A stretch of DNA of 5,534 bases, from the NCBI GenBank assembly GCA_030591825.1, contig JAUVAG010000108.1, forward strand, positions 1 through 5,534, in the 5' to 3' direction. The notes below the pieces were generated by a model. That model worked only from the letters and a program-made list of their open reading frames with translations, ran no database searches and was not told where the DNA came from. The translations under genes and the position numbers were made by a program. This stretch comes from Dethiosulfatibacter sp. GTDB taxonomy: Bacteria; Bacillota; Clostridia; Tissierellales; Dethiosulfatibacteraceae. Of the stretch, positions 1-5,534 are shown in pieces (the stretch's first letter is position 1; each line of letters begins with the position of its first letter).

Positions 1-68
1 ATGTAAGAAGTAGATTCGTGCTCAGATGAAAGGCTATAGCTTCACCACACAAACTGATGAAGCCCCGG
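1..68 (+). other. Possible group II intron fragment (domain I interior) joined to the permease gene
   Basis: These bases do not encode the missing start of the permease: the permease frame has a TGA at 27-29 and the other two forward frames also carry early stops. The text resembles, from memory, the interior of domain I in clostridial group II introns, where an AGATGAAAGGCT-like stretch is followed some 25 bases later by a GATGAAGCCC-like stretch (24-38 and 54-64 here). The hexamer CACCAC at 43-48 is complementary to GTGGTG at 5529-5534, the last bases of the intron piece at the right end, as if both belonged to one intron design. No domain V or intron 3' end separates it from the permease, so this is a broken piece and not an intact intron. 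The boundary at about 68 is an estimate. An alignment to intron sequences would decide it. Confidence 0.35.
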
Positions 69-563
69 AAAACATATTTCTTTACCTCACCAATGTTTTT
101 GCCGGCCATAACTTTTGGATTTGTTCTATTGCAGGTATTTAGCATGTTTTTCAGAGTGCCGGCATTTGTTAAACTTACAATTGGACACTGTGTCATAATA
201 CTGCCATATATTGTTCGGAATGTCATATCGGTTTCAATAGGATTCAACTGGAAGCTGGAAGAAGCAGCACGAAGCCTTGGGGCCAATGCTTTTCAAACTT
301 TTAGTAAAATAACACTGCCCTTGATTAGACCAGGAGTAATTGCAGGAGCACTTCTTTCTTTCTTGTATTCTCTAGATGATGCAACTTTAGCACCGTTTCT
401 AACAGAACCTGGATTTGTTACATTACCGGTTAGAATGCTAACATATATGGAATTTGCTTTTGATCCAACTTTAGCAGCTATATCAACGGTATTGATTGTT
501 TTGTCAGTAAGTGCAATTATAATAATGGAAAAATTTGTCGGTTTAGACATGTTTTTGAAGTAA
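57..563 (+). CDS. ABC transporter permease, PotC-like, 5'-truncated
   Basis: This is the C-terminal part of an inner-membrane permease of the spermidine/putrescine (PotC) type, which would form half of the channel through which the ATPase encoded next drives solute. About four hydrophobic segments remain (residues 14-32, 36-60, 93-108 and 138-160, counted from the ATG at 57). The cytoplasmic EAA loop that docks on the ATPase is intact: EEAARSLGA at 68-76, then ITLPLIRPG at 85-93. PotC proteins are usually near 260 residues. This reading gives 168, and recognisable homology starts only at about residue 5, matching roughly residue 100 of E. coli PotC. The first transmembrane segments are therefore absent. 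The ATG at 57 has no ribosome binding site and is probably not a natural start. The gene is either a pseudogene made by rearrangement or cut by an assembly join. The family call is firm; polyamine specificity is inferred. Confidence 0.8.
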   Translation: MKPRKTYFFTSPMFLPAITFGFVLLQVFSMFFRVPAFVKLTIGHCVIILPYIVRNVISVSIGFNWKLEEAARSLGANAFQTFSKITLPLIRPGVIAGALLSFLYSLDDATLAPFLTEPGFVTLPVRMLTYMEFAFDPTLAAISTVLIVLSVSAIIIMEKFVGLDMFLK

Positions 564-576
564 ATGGAGGATTTGG

Positions 577-1653
577 ATGGCATATTTAGAGTTAAAAGGT
601 ATAACTAAGAAATTTGGTGATTTCACTGCGGTAAAAGATATGAATCTTTTAGTCGAAAAAGGTGAGTTTGTTGCACTTCTTGGTGGAAGTGGATGTGGTA
701 AAACCACTACACTAAGGATGTTGGCAGGATTTATTGAACCAACTGAAGGTATTATATCTATCAAAGAAAAAGAAATTAACAATGTACCAACAAATAAAAG
801 AAATATAGGAATAGTTTTTCAAGATTATGCATTGTTTCCACATATGACAGTGTTTGAAAATATTTCTTTTGGATTGAAACTCCAAAAACAAAAGAATGAT
901 TATATTAAGGAAAAAGTCGCAAGTGTTCTTTCAATGGTTAAACTGGATGGATTGGAAATGAGATATCCAAGAGAATTGAGTGGTGGTCAGCAACAACGTG
1001 TTGCTGTTGCACGTGCACTTATTATGGAGCCTGATGTATTGCTTCTTGATGAACCTCTTAGTAATTTAGATGCAAAACTACGTGAAGAAATGCAGGTTGA
1101 GATTAGAAATATTCAACAAAGTATTGGAATAACTACTATTCTGGTTACTCATGACCAGTCGGAAGCAATGTCAATAGCAGATAGAATTGTTATTATGAAC
1201 ACTGGTGAGATAATGCAAATTGGGTCACCAAAACAGGTATTTGAAGAACCTTCATCACAATTCATTGCTGACTTTATGGGATATACTAATTTCATGGATG
1301 GAGAAATAGAGAGTATTGATGAAAAAACAGGAATTTGCACAATTAATTCTTTTGGCAAAAAAATAAAATCTGATTACACGAAGAACATGAATTGTTCAGT
1401 AGGTGATAAGGTTCAATTCTCAATAAGACCTGAAAGTATTAAAATTGCTGATAGGATGGATAATAATTCTGAAAACACATTTGTTGTTAGTATTAAAAGT
1501 GTTAGTTACAAAGGTTCAGTTACAAGAATAACCACTGATGAATTTATGGGAGTTGATTTATGTATTGATATTGCTGACTTTTCTGAAGAAAATGTTGGCA
1601 ATGAAATCACAATAAAACTACCCTGTAAAAATATAAAATTTTTCAAAAAATAA
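577..1653 (+). CDS. potA: ABC transporter ATP-binding protein, PotA-like
   Basis: This cytoplasmic ATPase powers import through the permease pair. The 358-residue protein is complete and close to the usual PotA length (about 370). Visible motifs in order are Walker A GGSGCGKTT at 36-44, Q-loop glutamine Q82, signature LSGGQQQR at 134-141, Walker B LLLDEP at 155-160 with catalytic E159, D-loop LSNLDAKLR at 161-169, and switch histidine H192. The C-terminal part (about 240-355) has the make-up of a TOBE regulatory domain, including SIRPESIKI near 287, as in the PotA/FbpC/UgpC group. The start is supported by GGAGG at 566-570, six bases before the ATG. The gene begins 13 bases after the permease stop and is followed at 15 bases by the binding protein, so the three are co-transcribed. 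All catalytic motifs look intact. The exact substrate cannot be read from the ATPase; potA is given for best family fit. Confidence 0.9.
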   Translation: MAYLELKGITKKFGDFTAVKDMNLLVEKGEFVALLGGSGCGKTTTLRMLAGFIEPTEGIISIKEKEINNVPTNKRNIGIVFQDYALFPHMTVFENISFGLKLQKQKNDYIKEKVASVLSMVKLDGLEMRYPRELSGGQQQRVAVARALIMEPDVLLLDEPLSNLDAKLREEMQVEIRNIQQSIGITTILVTHDQSEAMSIADRIVIMNTGEIMQIGSPKQVFEEPSSQFIADFMGYTNFMDGEIESIDEKTGICTINSFGKKIKSDYTKNMNCSVGDKVQFSIRPESIKIADRMDNNSENTFVVSIKSVSYKGSVTRITTDEFMGVDLCIDIADFSEENVGNEITIKLPCKNIKFFKK

Positions 1654-1668
1654 GGAGAGAAGAAAATT

Positions 1669-2715
1669 ATGAGTAGGAAACAGATTAGAATTATTGCAAC
1701 ATTAATGCTTGTCGCACTATGTGGATTTGCCTTTACAGGTTGTCAACCAGAGGGACCGACACAACTTGTTGTAGCAACTTGGGGTGGATCGTCAGAAAAA
1801 GGACTTACAGAGATAGTTAAAACTTTTGAAGAAGAAAATAATGTAGATATCGTATTTGATGTCGGTAATAACTCTGATAGATTGAATAAAATAAGAGCGA
1901 CAAAGGATAATCCAGTAGTTGATATTGCCCTTATGACTGATTGTTTTTCAGTAATGGGTAATGAAGAAGGTTTATTCGAGAAATTCGATGCAGCTAATGT
2001 ACCAAACATTGAAAATTTATATGGTTATGCCATAGATCCTAATGGATTTGGTCCAGCTTATTCAGTTGTATCATATGGTTTAGTATATAATTCTGAGCTA
2101 GTGGAAAAAGTTCCTACCTCATGGGCTGATATGTGGGATCCTGCATATGAAAATAAGATTTGTATTCCTGATATAACTAGTACTGCAGGTCCTATGCTCC
2201 TAGTTAAAGCGGCTGAAATGAACGGCGGAAGCATGGAAGATATTGATGCTGGATTTGAAAAAATGGAAGAATTAAAGCCTAATATTTTCAATTTCTATAC
2301 AAGTGTCAGTGATGTAATTACTATGTTTGAAAGAGATGAAATTGTAATGGCTCCTTTCATGGACATATTTGTACCAATCATGCATTTCTCAGATCTTCCT
2401 GTTGAAATAGCTGTATTGGAAGAAGGTAATTTTGCTGGATACAATACAGTGAATATCGTAAAAGGAACAGAGAACAAAGAAATAGCAGAGAAATTCGTAA
2501 ATTTCATGCTTGAATCTGAAACTCAAGCTAAAATTGCAGCATCTTTATTTGAAGCACCTACAAATGTAGATGTTGAAATATCTGAAGACGGCGCTAAGTA
2601 TATGTCTTATGGATCTGAAAAAATCGAATCTTTAGTTATGTTTGACTGGAGTTATATAAACAATTCTAAATCAGAATGGATTGAAAGATGGAACAAAGAA
2701 ATCACAGCAGAATAA
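1669..2715 (+). CDS. ABC transporter solute-binding lipoprotein, PotD-like
   Basis: This is the extracellular ligand receptor of the importer, anchored to the outer face of the membrane by a lipid. The 348-residue protein starts with a lipoprotein signal: basic residues at 3-7, a hydrophobic core at 8-22, and a lipobox ending FTGC with the modifiable cysteine at C25. The mature part opens with VVATWGG (34-40), typical of the first strand of PotD/PotF and related family 1 binding proteins. TSWADMWDP at 150-158 is the hinge-region motif of the same group. Total length equals that of E. coli PotD. AGGAGAG at 1653-1659, overlapping the ATPase stop, supports the start. Its place at the 3' end of the operon fits pot-type clusters. 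The ligand is uncertain: the family includes binders of polyamines and other small solutes, and the ligand residues were not aligned here. Confidence 0.87.
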   Translation: MSRKQIRIIATLMLVALCGFAFTGCQPEGPTQLVVATWGGSSEKGLTEIVKTFEEENNVDIVFDVGNNSDRLNKIRATKDNPVVDIALMTDCFSVMGNEEGLFEKFDAANVPNIENLYGYAIDPNGFGPAYSVVSYGLVYNSELVEKVPTSWADMWDPAYENKICIPDITSTAGPMLLVKAAEMNGGSMEDIDAGFEKMEELKPNIFNFYTSVSDVITMFERDEIVMAPFMDIFVPIMHFSDLPVEIAVLEEGNFAGYNTVNIVKGTENKEIAEKFVNFMLESETQAKIAASLFEAPTNVDVEISEDGAKYMSYGSEKIESLVMFDWSYINNSKSEWIERWNKEITAE

Positions 2716-2764
2716 GGTTCGGTTGCACAAGATGAAAATCTAGCTAAATTCAATTAACAATAGA

Positions 2765-2811
2765 GCCATTTTGGTAATATATTAACGTATATTGGCAAGA
2801 TGACTTTTTTT
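2765..2811 (+). terminator. Weak candidate terminator after the ABC operon
   Basis: GCCA (2765-2768) can pair with TGGC (2793-2796), and inside it ATATA (2777-2781) pairs with TATAT (2788-2792). Seven T residues follow at 2805-2811. The stem is bulged and mostly A-T, and eight bases separate it from the T-run, so it is not a standard intrinsic terminator. It is the only structure in the 169-base spacer that could end the transporter transcript; readthrough into the next gene is quite possible. Confidence 0.25.
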
Positions 2812-2822
2812 GTCCAATGTAC

Positions 2823-2849
2823 TTGAATAAAACTGAACAGTGTTATATC
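2823..2849 (+). promoter_or_regulatory. Possible extended -10 promoter for the flavodoxin-ferredoxin gene
   Basis: TTGAAT at 2823-2828 could be a -35 box. TGTTATATC at 2841-2849 contains a TG-extended -10 box (TATATC, four of six to consensus) after a short 15-base spacer. Transcription would start near 2856, about 30 bases before the gene. The match is moderate only, since AT-rich DNA gives such hits by chance. Confidence 0.33.
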
Positions 2850-2872
2850 ATTTATCCACAAAGTATAAATAC

Positions 2873-2878
2873 AAGGAG
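2873..2878 (+). promoter_or_regulatory. Ribosome binding site fixing the start at 2885
   Basis: AAGGAG lies six bases before the ATG at 2885. The frame stays open back to a GTG at 2840, but that GTG has no ribosome binding site, and the 15 extra residues it would add are not part of the flavodoxin fold. The ATG at 2885 is therefore preferred. Confidence 0.8.
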
Positions 2879-2884
2879 CATAAA

Positions 2885-3712
2885 ATGGGAGAGATGGTAA
2901 AAAGGGTCCATGCCGTATGGTTCAGTCCTACGGGAACAACACAAGTAACAGTTGAAGCAGTAGCAAAATCAATATGTAAAAATATTGGTGCAGATATAGT
3001 ATTTAAAAGCAAAAATTTTACTTTGGCAGGGGAAAGGGAGAAGACCTTTGAATCCAATGAAAATGACATAGTAATACTAGGAGTGCCAGTATACGCAGGA
3101 AGGGTGCCGAACATTCTTCTTAAGTATCTGAACGCCATGAATGGCAATGGTGCCCTTGCTGTACCTATAGTACTCTATGGAAACAGAAATTATGATGATG
3201 CTTTGATAGAGCTAAAGGATATAATGGAAGATAGAGGATTCAATATTATTGCTGCAGGTGCATTTATTGGAGAGCATTCATTTTCGAAAATTCTGGCAGA
3301 GGGCAGGCCTGATGGAAAGGATATTGGAATTGTAGAAAGCTTTGGTACTCAAATATCAGAAAAGATTAAAGATGACAAGGTAGATGGATGTATTGATATC
3401 AAAGGTGACAAGCCATACAGAGCATACTACAGGCCAAGGGATTTAGAAGGGAACTTCTACGATTTCAGAAAGATAAAGCCTAAGACCAATGAAAATTGTA
3501 CCGACTGCAAGATTTGTGTGGATATATGTCCCATGGGATCAATAGACAGTGATGATGTATCTAAATTCACAGGAATATGCATAAAATGCGGAGCCTGTAT
3601 AAAGAAATGTCCAGTTGGAGCAAAATATTATGACGATGTCAACTACTTGAAACACCAGCACGAGCTTGAAGATGAAAATAAAAACAGGAAGGAACCCGAA
3701 CTTTTTATTTAG
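2885..3712 (+). CDS. EFR1-type flavodoxin-ferredoxin fusion protein
   Basis: This is a predicted cytoplasmic electron-transfer protein of 275 residues. The N-terminal part (about 7-165) is flavodoxin-like: FSPTGTT at 13-19 is the FMN phosphate-binding loop after the first strand, and VPVYAGRVP at 67-75 is the typical second flavin-contact loop. The C-terminal part carries two complete 4Fe-4S motifs of bacterial ferredoxin type, C205-x2-C208-x2-C211-x3-C215-P and C232-x2-C235-x2-C238-x3-C242-P. The architecture matches the EFR1 family of anaerobes, in which FMN and two clusters sit in one chain; family members have no well-settled partner. A charged tail follows (about 257-272). The gene stands apart from its neighbours by 169 bases upstream and 104 downstream, so it is probably transcribed alone. 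Family call is confident; its redox partner is unknown. Confidence 0.85.
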   Translation: MGEMVKRVHAVWFSPTGTTQVTVEAVAKSICKNIGADIVFKSKNFTLAGEREKTFESNENDIVILGVPVYAGRVPNILLKYLNAMNGNGALAVPIVLYGNRNYDDALIELKDIMEDRGFNIIAAGAFIGEHSFSKILAEGRPDGKDIGIVESFGTQISEKIKDDKVDGCIDIKGDKPYRAYYRPRDLEGNFYDFRKIKPKTNENCTDCKICVDICPMGSIDSDDVSKFTGICIKCGACIKKCPVGAKYYDDVNYLKHQHELEDENKNRKEPELFI

Positions 3713-3750
3713 TTTTGTTTGGATAAGTGAATAATAATTTTAACAATGAT

Positions 3751-3779
3751 TTGAAATTTTGGTTGAATAGGGATAAAAT
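3751..3779 (+). promoter_or_regulatory. Sigma-A-type promoter for the MazG-like/isomerase-like operon
   Basis: TTGAAA (3751-3756) and TAAAAT (3774-3779) are separated by 17 bases, each matching five of six consensus positions. Transcription would start near 3786, about 20 bases upstream of the ribosome binding site. It sits in the 104-base gap after the flavodoxin-ferredoxin gene, which contains no clear terminator hairpin. This is the best promoter in the window. Confidence 0.6.
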
Positions 3780-3804
3780 GTATATAAGAACAAAAATACT
3801 ATTC

Positions 3805-3811
3805 AGAGGAG
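3805..3811 (+). promoter_or_regulatory. Ribosome binding site fixing the start at 3817
   Basis: AGAGGAG lies five bases before the ATG at 3817. An in-frame GTG at 3727 would add 30 residues but has no ribosome binding site and lies upstream of the predicted transcript start. The conserved protein sequence begins right after the ATG at 3817, which settles the choice. Confidence 0.85.
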
Positions 3812-3816
3812 ATTTC

Positions 3817-4137
3817 ATGAAAACTACATACAACAAACTTGTAAGGGATAAAATCCCCCAACTCATCGAAGAAAGCGGGAGAAAACAGACATCGAGAAAA
3901 TTGAATGATGAAGAGTATTTTAAGGCTCTCATTGACAAGGTAATTGAAGAAATTAAAGAATACAGAGAAACAGACAATGAGGAAGAACTGGCTGATGTTT
4001 TTGAAGTTCTTGACAGCATAGTGAAGTTCAAGGATTATGAGCCGATGCATATCGACTATTTAAAAATCAAGAGGAAAGAAGCCCGTGGAACATTTGATGA
4101 AAGAATATTTCTTGAAGAAGTAGAAGACAACGAATAA
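3817..4137 (+). CDS. MazG-like nucleotide pyrophosphohydrolase (phosphoribosyl-ATP pyrophosphohydrolase-like)
   Basis: This small all-alpha protein of 106 residues belongs to the MazG superfamily, whose members split nucleoside triphosphates into monophosphate and pyrophosphate, often to clear non-canonical nucleotides. The opening YNKLVRDKIP (5-14) is the hallmark of the short subfamily often annotated as phosphoribosyl-ATP pyrophosphohydrolase-like. The magnesium site is visible as E44-E45-x2-E48 and E57-x2-D60, followed by E63 and D66. There are no his genes nearby, so a role in histidine synthesis is unlikely; a house-cleaning role is the family inference. Its own promoter lies just upstream. 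The next gene follows after 20 bases with its own strong ribosome binding site, so the two probably share a transcript. Length is normal for the subfamily. The nucleotide substrate cannot be read from sequence. Confidence 0.85.
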   Translation: MKTTYNKLVRDKIPQLIEESGRKQTSRKLNDEEYFKALIDKVIEEIKEYRETDNEEELADVFEVLDSIVKFKDYEPMHIDYLKIKRKEARGTFDERIFLEEVEDNE

Positions 4138-4157
4138 TCAATAATCGGAGGAAGTTC

Positions 4158-5354
4158 ATGAAAATAGGTATTATTTCTTTCAATTCATCCTTTGCAGATG
4201 CTGAAATGCTGGACAAGACTCTTAGGCCTTTCGTTGAAGAAATCGAAAAAAAGGCGGGATGCAGTTTTGTGGAAGTGAAAGGTGATGATTTAGACCAGTA
4301 CGACATGGTCATATCCTTTGTTAAAACTGGAGGAACCGAAAATCTTTTCAAGGAAGTTTATAAGAAAATTGGTGCACCTTATGTCATATTGTCTACAGAC
4401 AACAGCAATTCACTTGCGGCATCAATGGAGATTTTGTCCTTTCTAAAGCAGAACGGACTTAAGGGTGAAATACTTCATGGAAATCCGGACTACATAGCTA
4501 CAAGGATAAAGATACTCTATAAGGTTGTAAAGGCAAGAAAAAAACTTAGAGGAGCAAGGTTTGGAATAGTGGGAAAACCTTCGGACTGGCTCATTGCAAG
4601 TGATGTTGACTATGAAGGATTATATGATAAGGCTGGAATAGAGCTTGTAGACATTACTATCAAGGAACTTAAGCATGAAATCAACAACAAGCACAAATAT
4701 GAAAATAAATATGTAAATGATCTGAAAGGTAAGAAGTTTGATGAGAAGGAAATTGAAGATGCCCTATATATCTATGGAGCACTAAAGTTCTTGACTGAAA
4801 AGTATAATTTGTCAGGACTTACATTGAGATGTTTTGATCTTTTAGGTGACGACATACACAATACAGGATGTCTAGCACTTTCCATCCTCAACGGAGAAGG
4901 AATTCCTGCAGGATGTGAGGGAGACATTCCGGCATTGATATCAATGGCGATTCTTCACTACCTAACAGATAATCCAGTTTTTATGGCTAATCCTTCAAAA
5001 ATTGATGTTGAACAAAACAAGATAGTATTTGCTCACTGCACATTGCCAATTAATATGCCTGAAAGCTATGAGCTTGATACTCATTTTGAATCAGGTATAG
5101 GAGTAGCATTGAGGGGCAAGATATCTTTGGGAGATGCAACGGTATTCAAAGCTTCTGGAGATCTTGAGAGTTATTTTGTTTCGGGATGTGAAATTCAAAG
5201 AAACCTTTCACAGAATAATCTCTGCAGAAGCCAGATAGAGCTTCTAATGAACAAGGATGTAAACTACTTCTTAAGGGAAAGCATTGGAAACCATCATTTG
5301 ATTGTGAATGGTGACTATACTGCTTTGGTGGATGAGATTTTTAGGTATTTGTAG
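4158..5354 (+). CDS. L-fucose isomerase-like protein of unknown substrate
   Basis: The 398-residue cytoplasmic protein resembles the L-fucose/arabinose isomerase superfamily, which interconverts aldose and ketose sugars with a divalent metal. The N-terminal half (1-175) reads as two alternating alpha/beta domains, with strands at MKIGIISF (1-8), MVISFVKTGG (50-59) and ARFGIVGKPSDW (133-144). The C-terminal half carries family blocks: RCFDLL (224-229), GCEGDIPALISM (252-263), FAHCTLP (291-297) and GNHHLIVNGDY (377-387). E254, D256, H293 and H379/H380 are candidate metal or catalytic residues by analogy. The protein is much shorter than E. coli FucI (591 residues) and has no sugar-use genes beside it, so fucose isomerase activity should not be assumed. 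GGAGG at 4147-4151, six bases before the ATG, supports the start. It is the last gene before a strong terminator and is probably co-transcribed with the MazG-like gene. Superfamily call is moderately firm; function is unknown. Confidence 0.7.
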   Translation: MKIGIISFNSSFADAEMLDKTLRPFVEEIEKKAGCSFVEVKGDDLDQYDMVISFVKTGGTENLFKEVYKKIGAPYVILSTDNSNSLAASMEILSFLKQNGLKGEILHGNPDYIATRIKILYKVVKARKKLRGARFGIVGKPSDWLIASDVDYEGLYDKAGIELVDITIKELKHEINNKHKYENKYVNDLKGKKFDEKEIEDALYIYGALKFLTEKYNLSGLTLRCFDLLGDDIHNTGCLALSILNGEGIPAGCEGDIPALISMAILHYLTDNPVFMANPSKIDVEQNKIVFAHCTLPINMPESYELDTHFESGIGVALRGKISLGDATVFKASGDLESYFVSGCEIQRNLSQNNLCRSQIELLMNKDVNYFLRESIGNHHLIVNGDYTALVDEIFRYL

Positions 5355-5383
5355 GAGATAGAAAATAAAATATATGAATAAAT

Positions 5384-5416
5384 AAAAATCCTCTCATTTT
5401 ATGGAGAGGATTTTTT
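5384..5416 (+). terminator. Strong intrinsic terminator
   Basis: A perfect 12-base-pair stem is formed by 5384-5395 and 5404-5415, with core CCTCTC/GAGAGG, an eight-base loop (5396-5403) and a T-run at 5411-5416. The A-tract on the 5' side would let it work in both directions. It lies 29 bases after the stop of the isomerase-like gene and ends that operon. It is also the probable landmark for the intron inserted just beyond it. Confidence 0.93.
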
Positions 5417-5420
5417 GGTG

Positions 5421-5534
5421 GTGTGCCAGGCATGGCACTAGTCTAGCTGGTGAGAGTCCAGTCGCGGGTATTTACCGCCAAGTGTAGTGAACCACAAGTT
5501 GGTATCAGTAATGGTATAGATGAAGGCAGTGGTG
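5421..5534 (+). mobile_element. 5' end of a group II intron (probably bacterial class C), continuing past the window
   Basis: A self-splicing retroelement begins here; only the start of domain I is present. The first bases GTGTG fit the group II 5' consensus GUGYG. The opening closely follows, from memory, the Oceanobacillus iheyensis class C intron, with paired changes: hairpin GTGCC/GGCAC (5423-5427 with 5434-5438, loop AGGCAT), then CTGG/CCAG (5447-5450 with 5458-5461) closing the conserved loop TGAGAGT, where the Oceanobacillus intron has GGG/CCC around the same loop. Further short stems are GCGG/CCGC (5464-5467 with 5475-5478) and ACCA/TGGT (5491-5494 with 5500-5503). The site four bases after a terminator T-run is typical of class C introns. 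A reverse transcriptase gene is expected to the right but is not in view. The exact first base (5421 versus 5418) and the class are less certain than the group II call. Confidence 0.8.

Noticed and set aside
293..782. Minus-strand open frames opposite the permease and ATPase
   Set aside because: They run against genes with clear motifs and show no features of their own.
2791..2818. Inverted repeat ATTGG/CCAAT with an 18-base gap, as an operator or terminator
   Set aside because: Five base pairs around a long gap in AT-rich DNA is expected by chance, and the T-run lies inside the loop.
2840..2884. GTG at 2840 as an upstream start for the flavodoxin-ferredoxin gene
   Set aside because: It has no ribosome binding site, overlaps the likely -10 region, and adds residues that do not belong to the flavodoxin fold.
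3713..3750. Terminator between the flavodoxin-ferredoxin gene and the MazG-like gene
   Set aside because: There are T-rich stretches but no hairpin to precede them.
3727..3816. GTG at 3727 as start of the MazG-like gene
   Set aside because: It has no ribosome binding site and overlaps a good promoter; the family's conserved start lies just after the ATG at 3817.
3705..4351. Minus-strand open frames opposite the MazG-like and isomerase-like genes
   Set aside because: They are low-complexity Ser/Leu/Phe-rich translations of the complement of well-supported genes, without ribosome binding sites or family motifs.
5421..5534. Riboswitch or other structured leader RNA instead of an intron
   Set aside because: The GTGTG start, the CTGG-TGAGAGT-CCAG hairpin and the position behind a terminator fit group II introns better, and no downstream gene is in view.

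Overview
The window looks like chromosomal DNA of a low-GC, Gram-positive anaerobe of the Clostridia/Tissierellia kind. This is inferred from the AT-rich composition, strong purine-rich ribosome binding sites, a flavodoxin-ferredoxin fusion protein, a Gram-positive-style binding lipoprotein and a short AT-flanked intrinsic terminator. All supported genes are on the + strand. No species can be named from the sequence.

Positions 1-2715 hold the 3' part of an ABC transporter operon of the polyamine (Pot) type: the C-terminal two thirds of a PotC-like permease, a complete PotA-like ATPase, and a complete PotD-like solute-binding lipoprotein. The genes are 13 and 15 bases apart and form one transcription unit whose promoter lies outside the window. 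The permease has lost its first 90 or so residues. The roughly 65 bases before the surviving part do not encode a permease; they resemble the interior of a group II intron, so the left end is either a real rearrangement or an assembly chimera.

Positions 2716-2884 are an AT-rich spacer with a possible weak terminator and a possible promoter. A 275-residue protein with a flavodoxin-like domain and two 4Fe-4S clusters (EFR1 type) follows at 2885-3712. A well-formed sigma-A-type promoter at 3751-3779 then drives a likely two-gene operon: a small MazG-like nucleotide pyrophosphohydrolase (3817-4137) and a 398-residue distant relative of L-fucose isomerase (4158-5354). The biochemical link between these two is unknown.

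The operon ends in a strong intrinsic terminator (5384-5416). Four bases beyond its T-run a group II intron begins at 5421 and runs off the right edge. Insertion just behind a terminator hairpin is the known habit of bacterial class C group II introns. The intron's opening hairpins can be read directly. The two gaps between genes (169 and 104 bases) are described below; no gap exceeds 300 bases.
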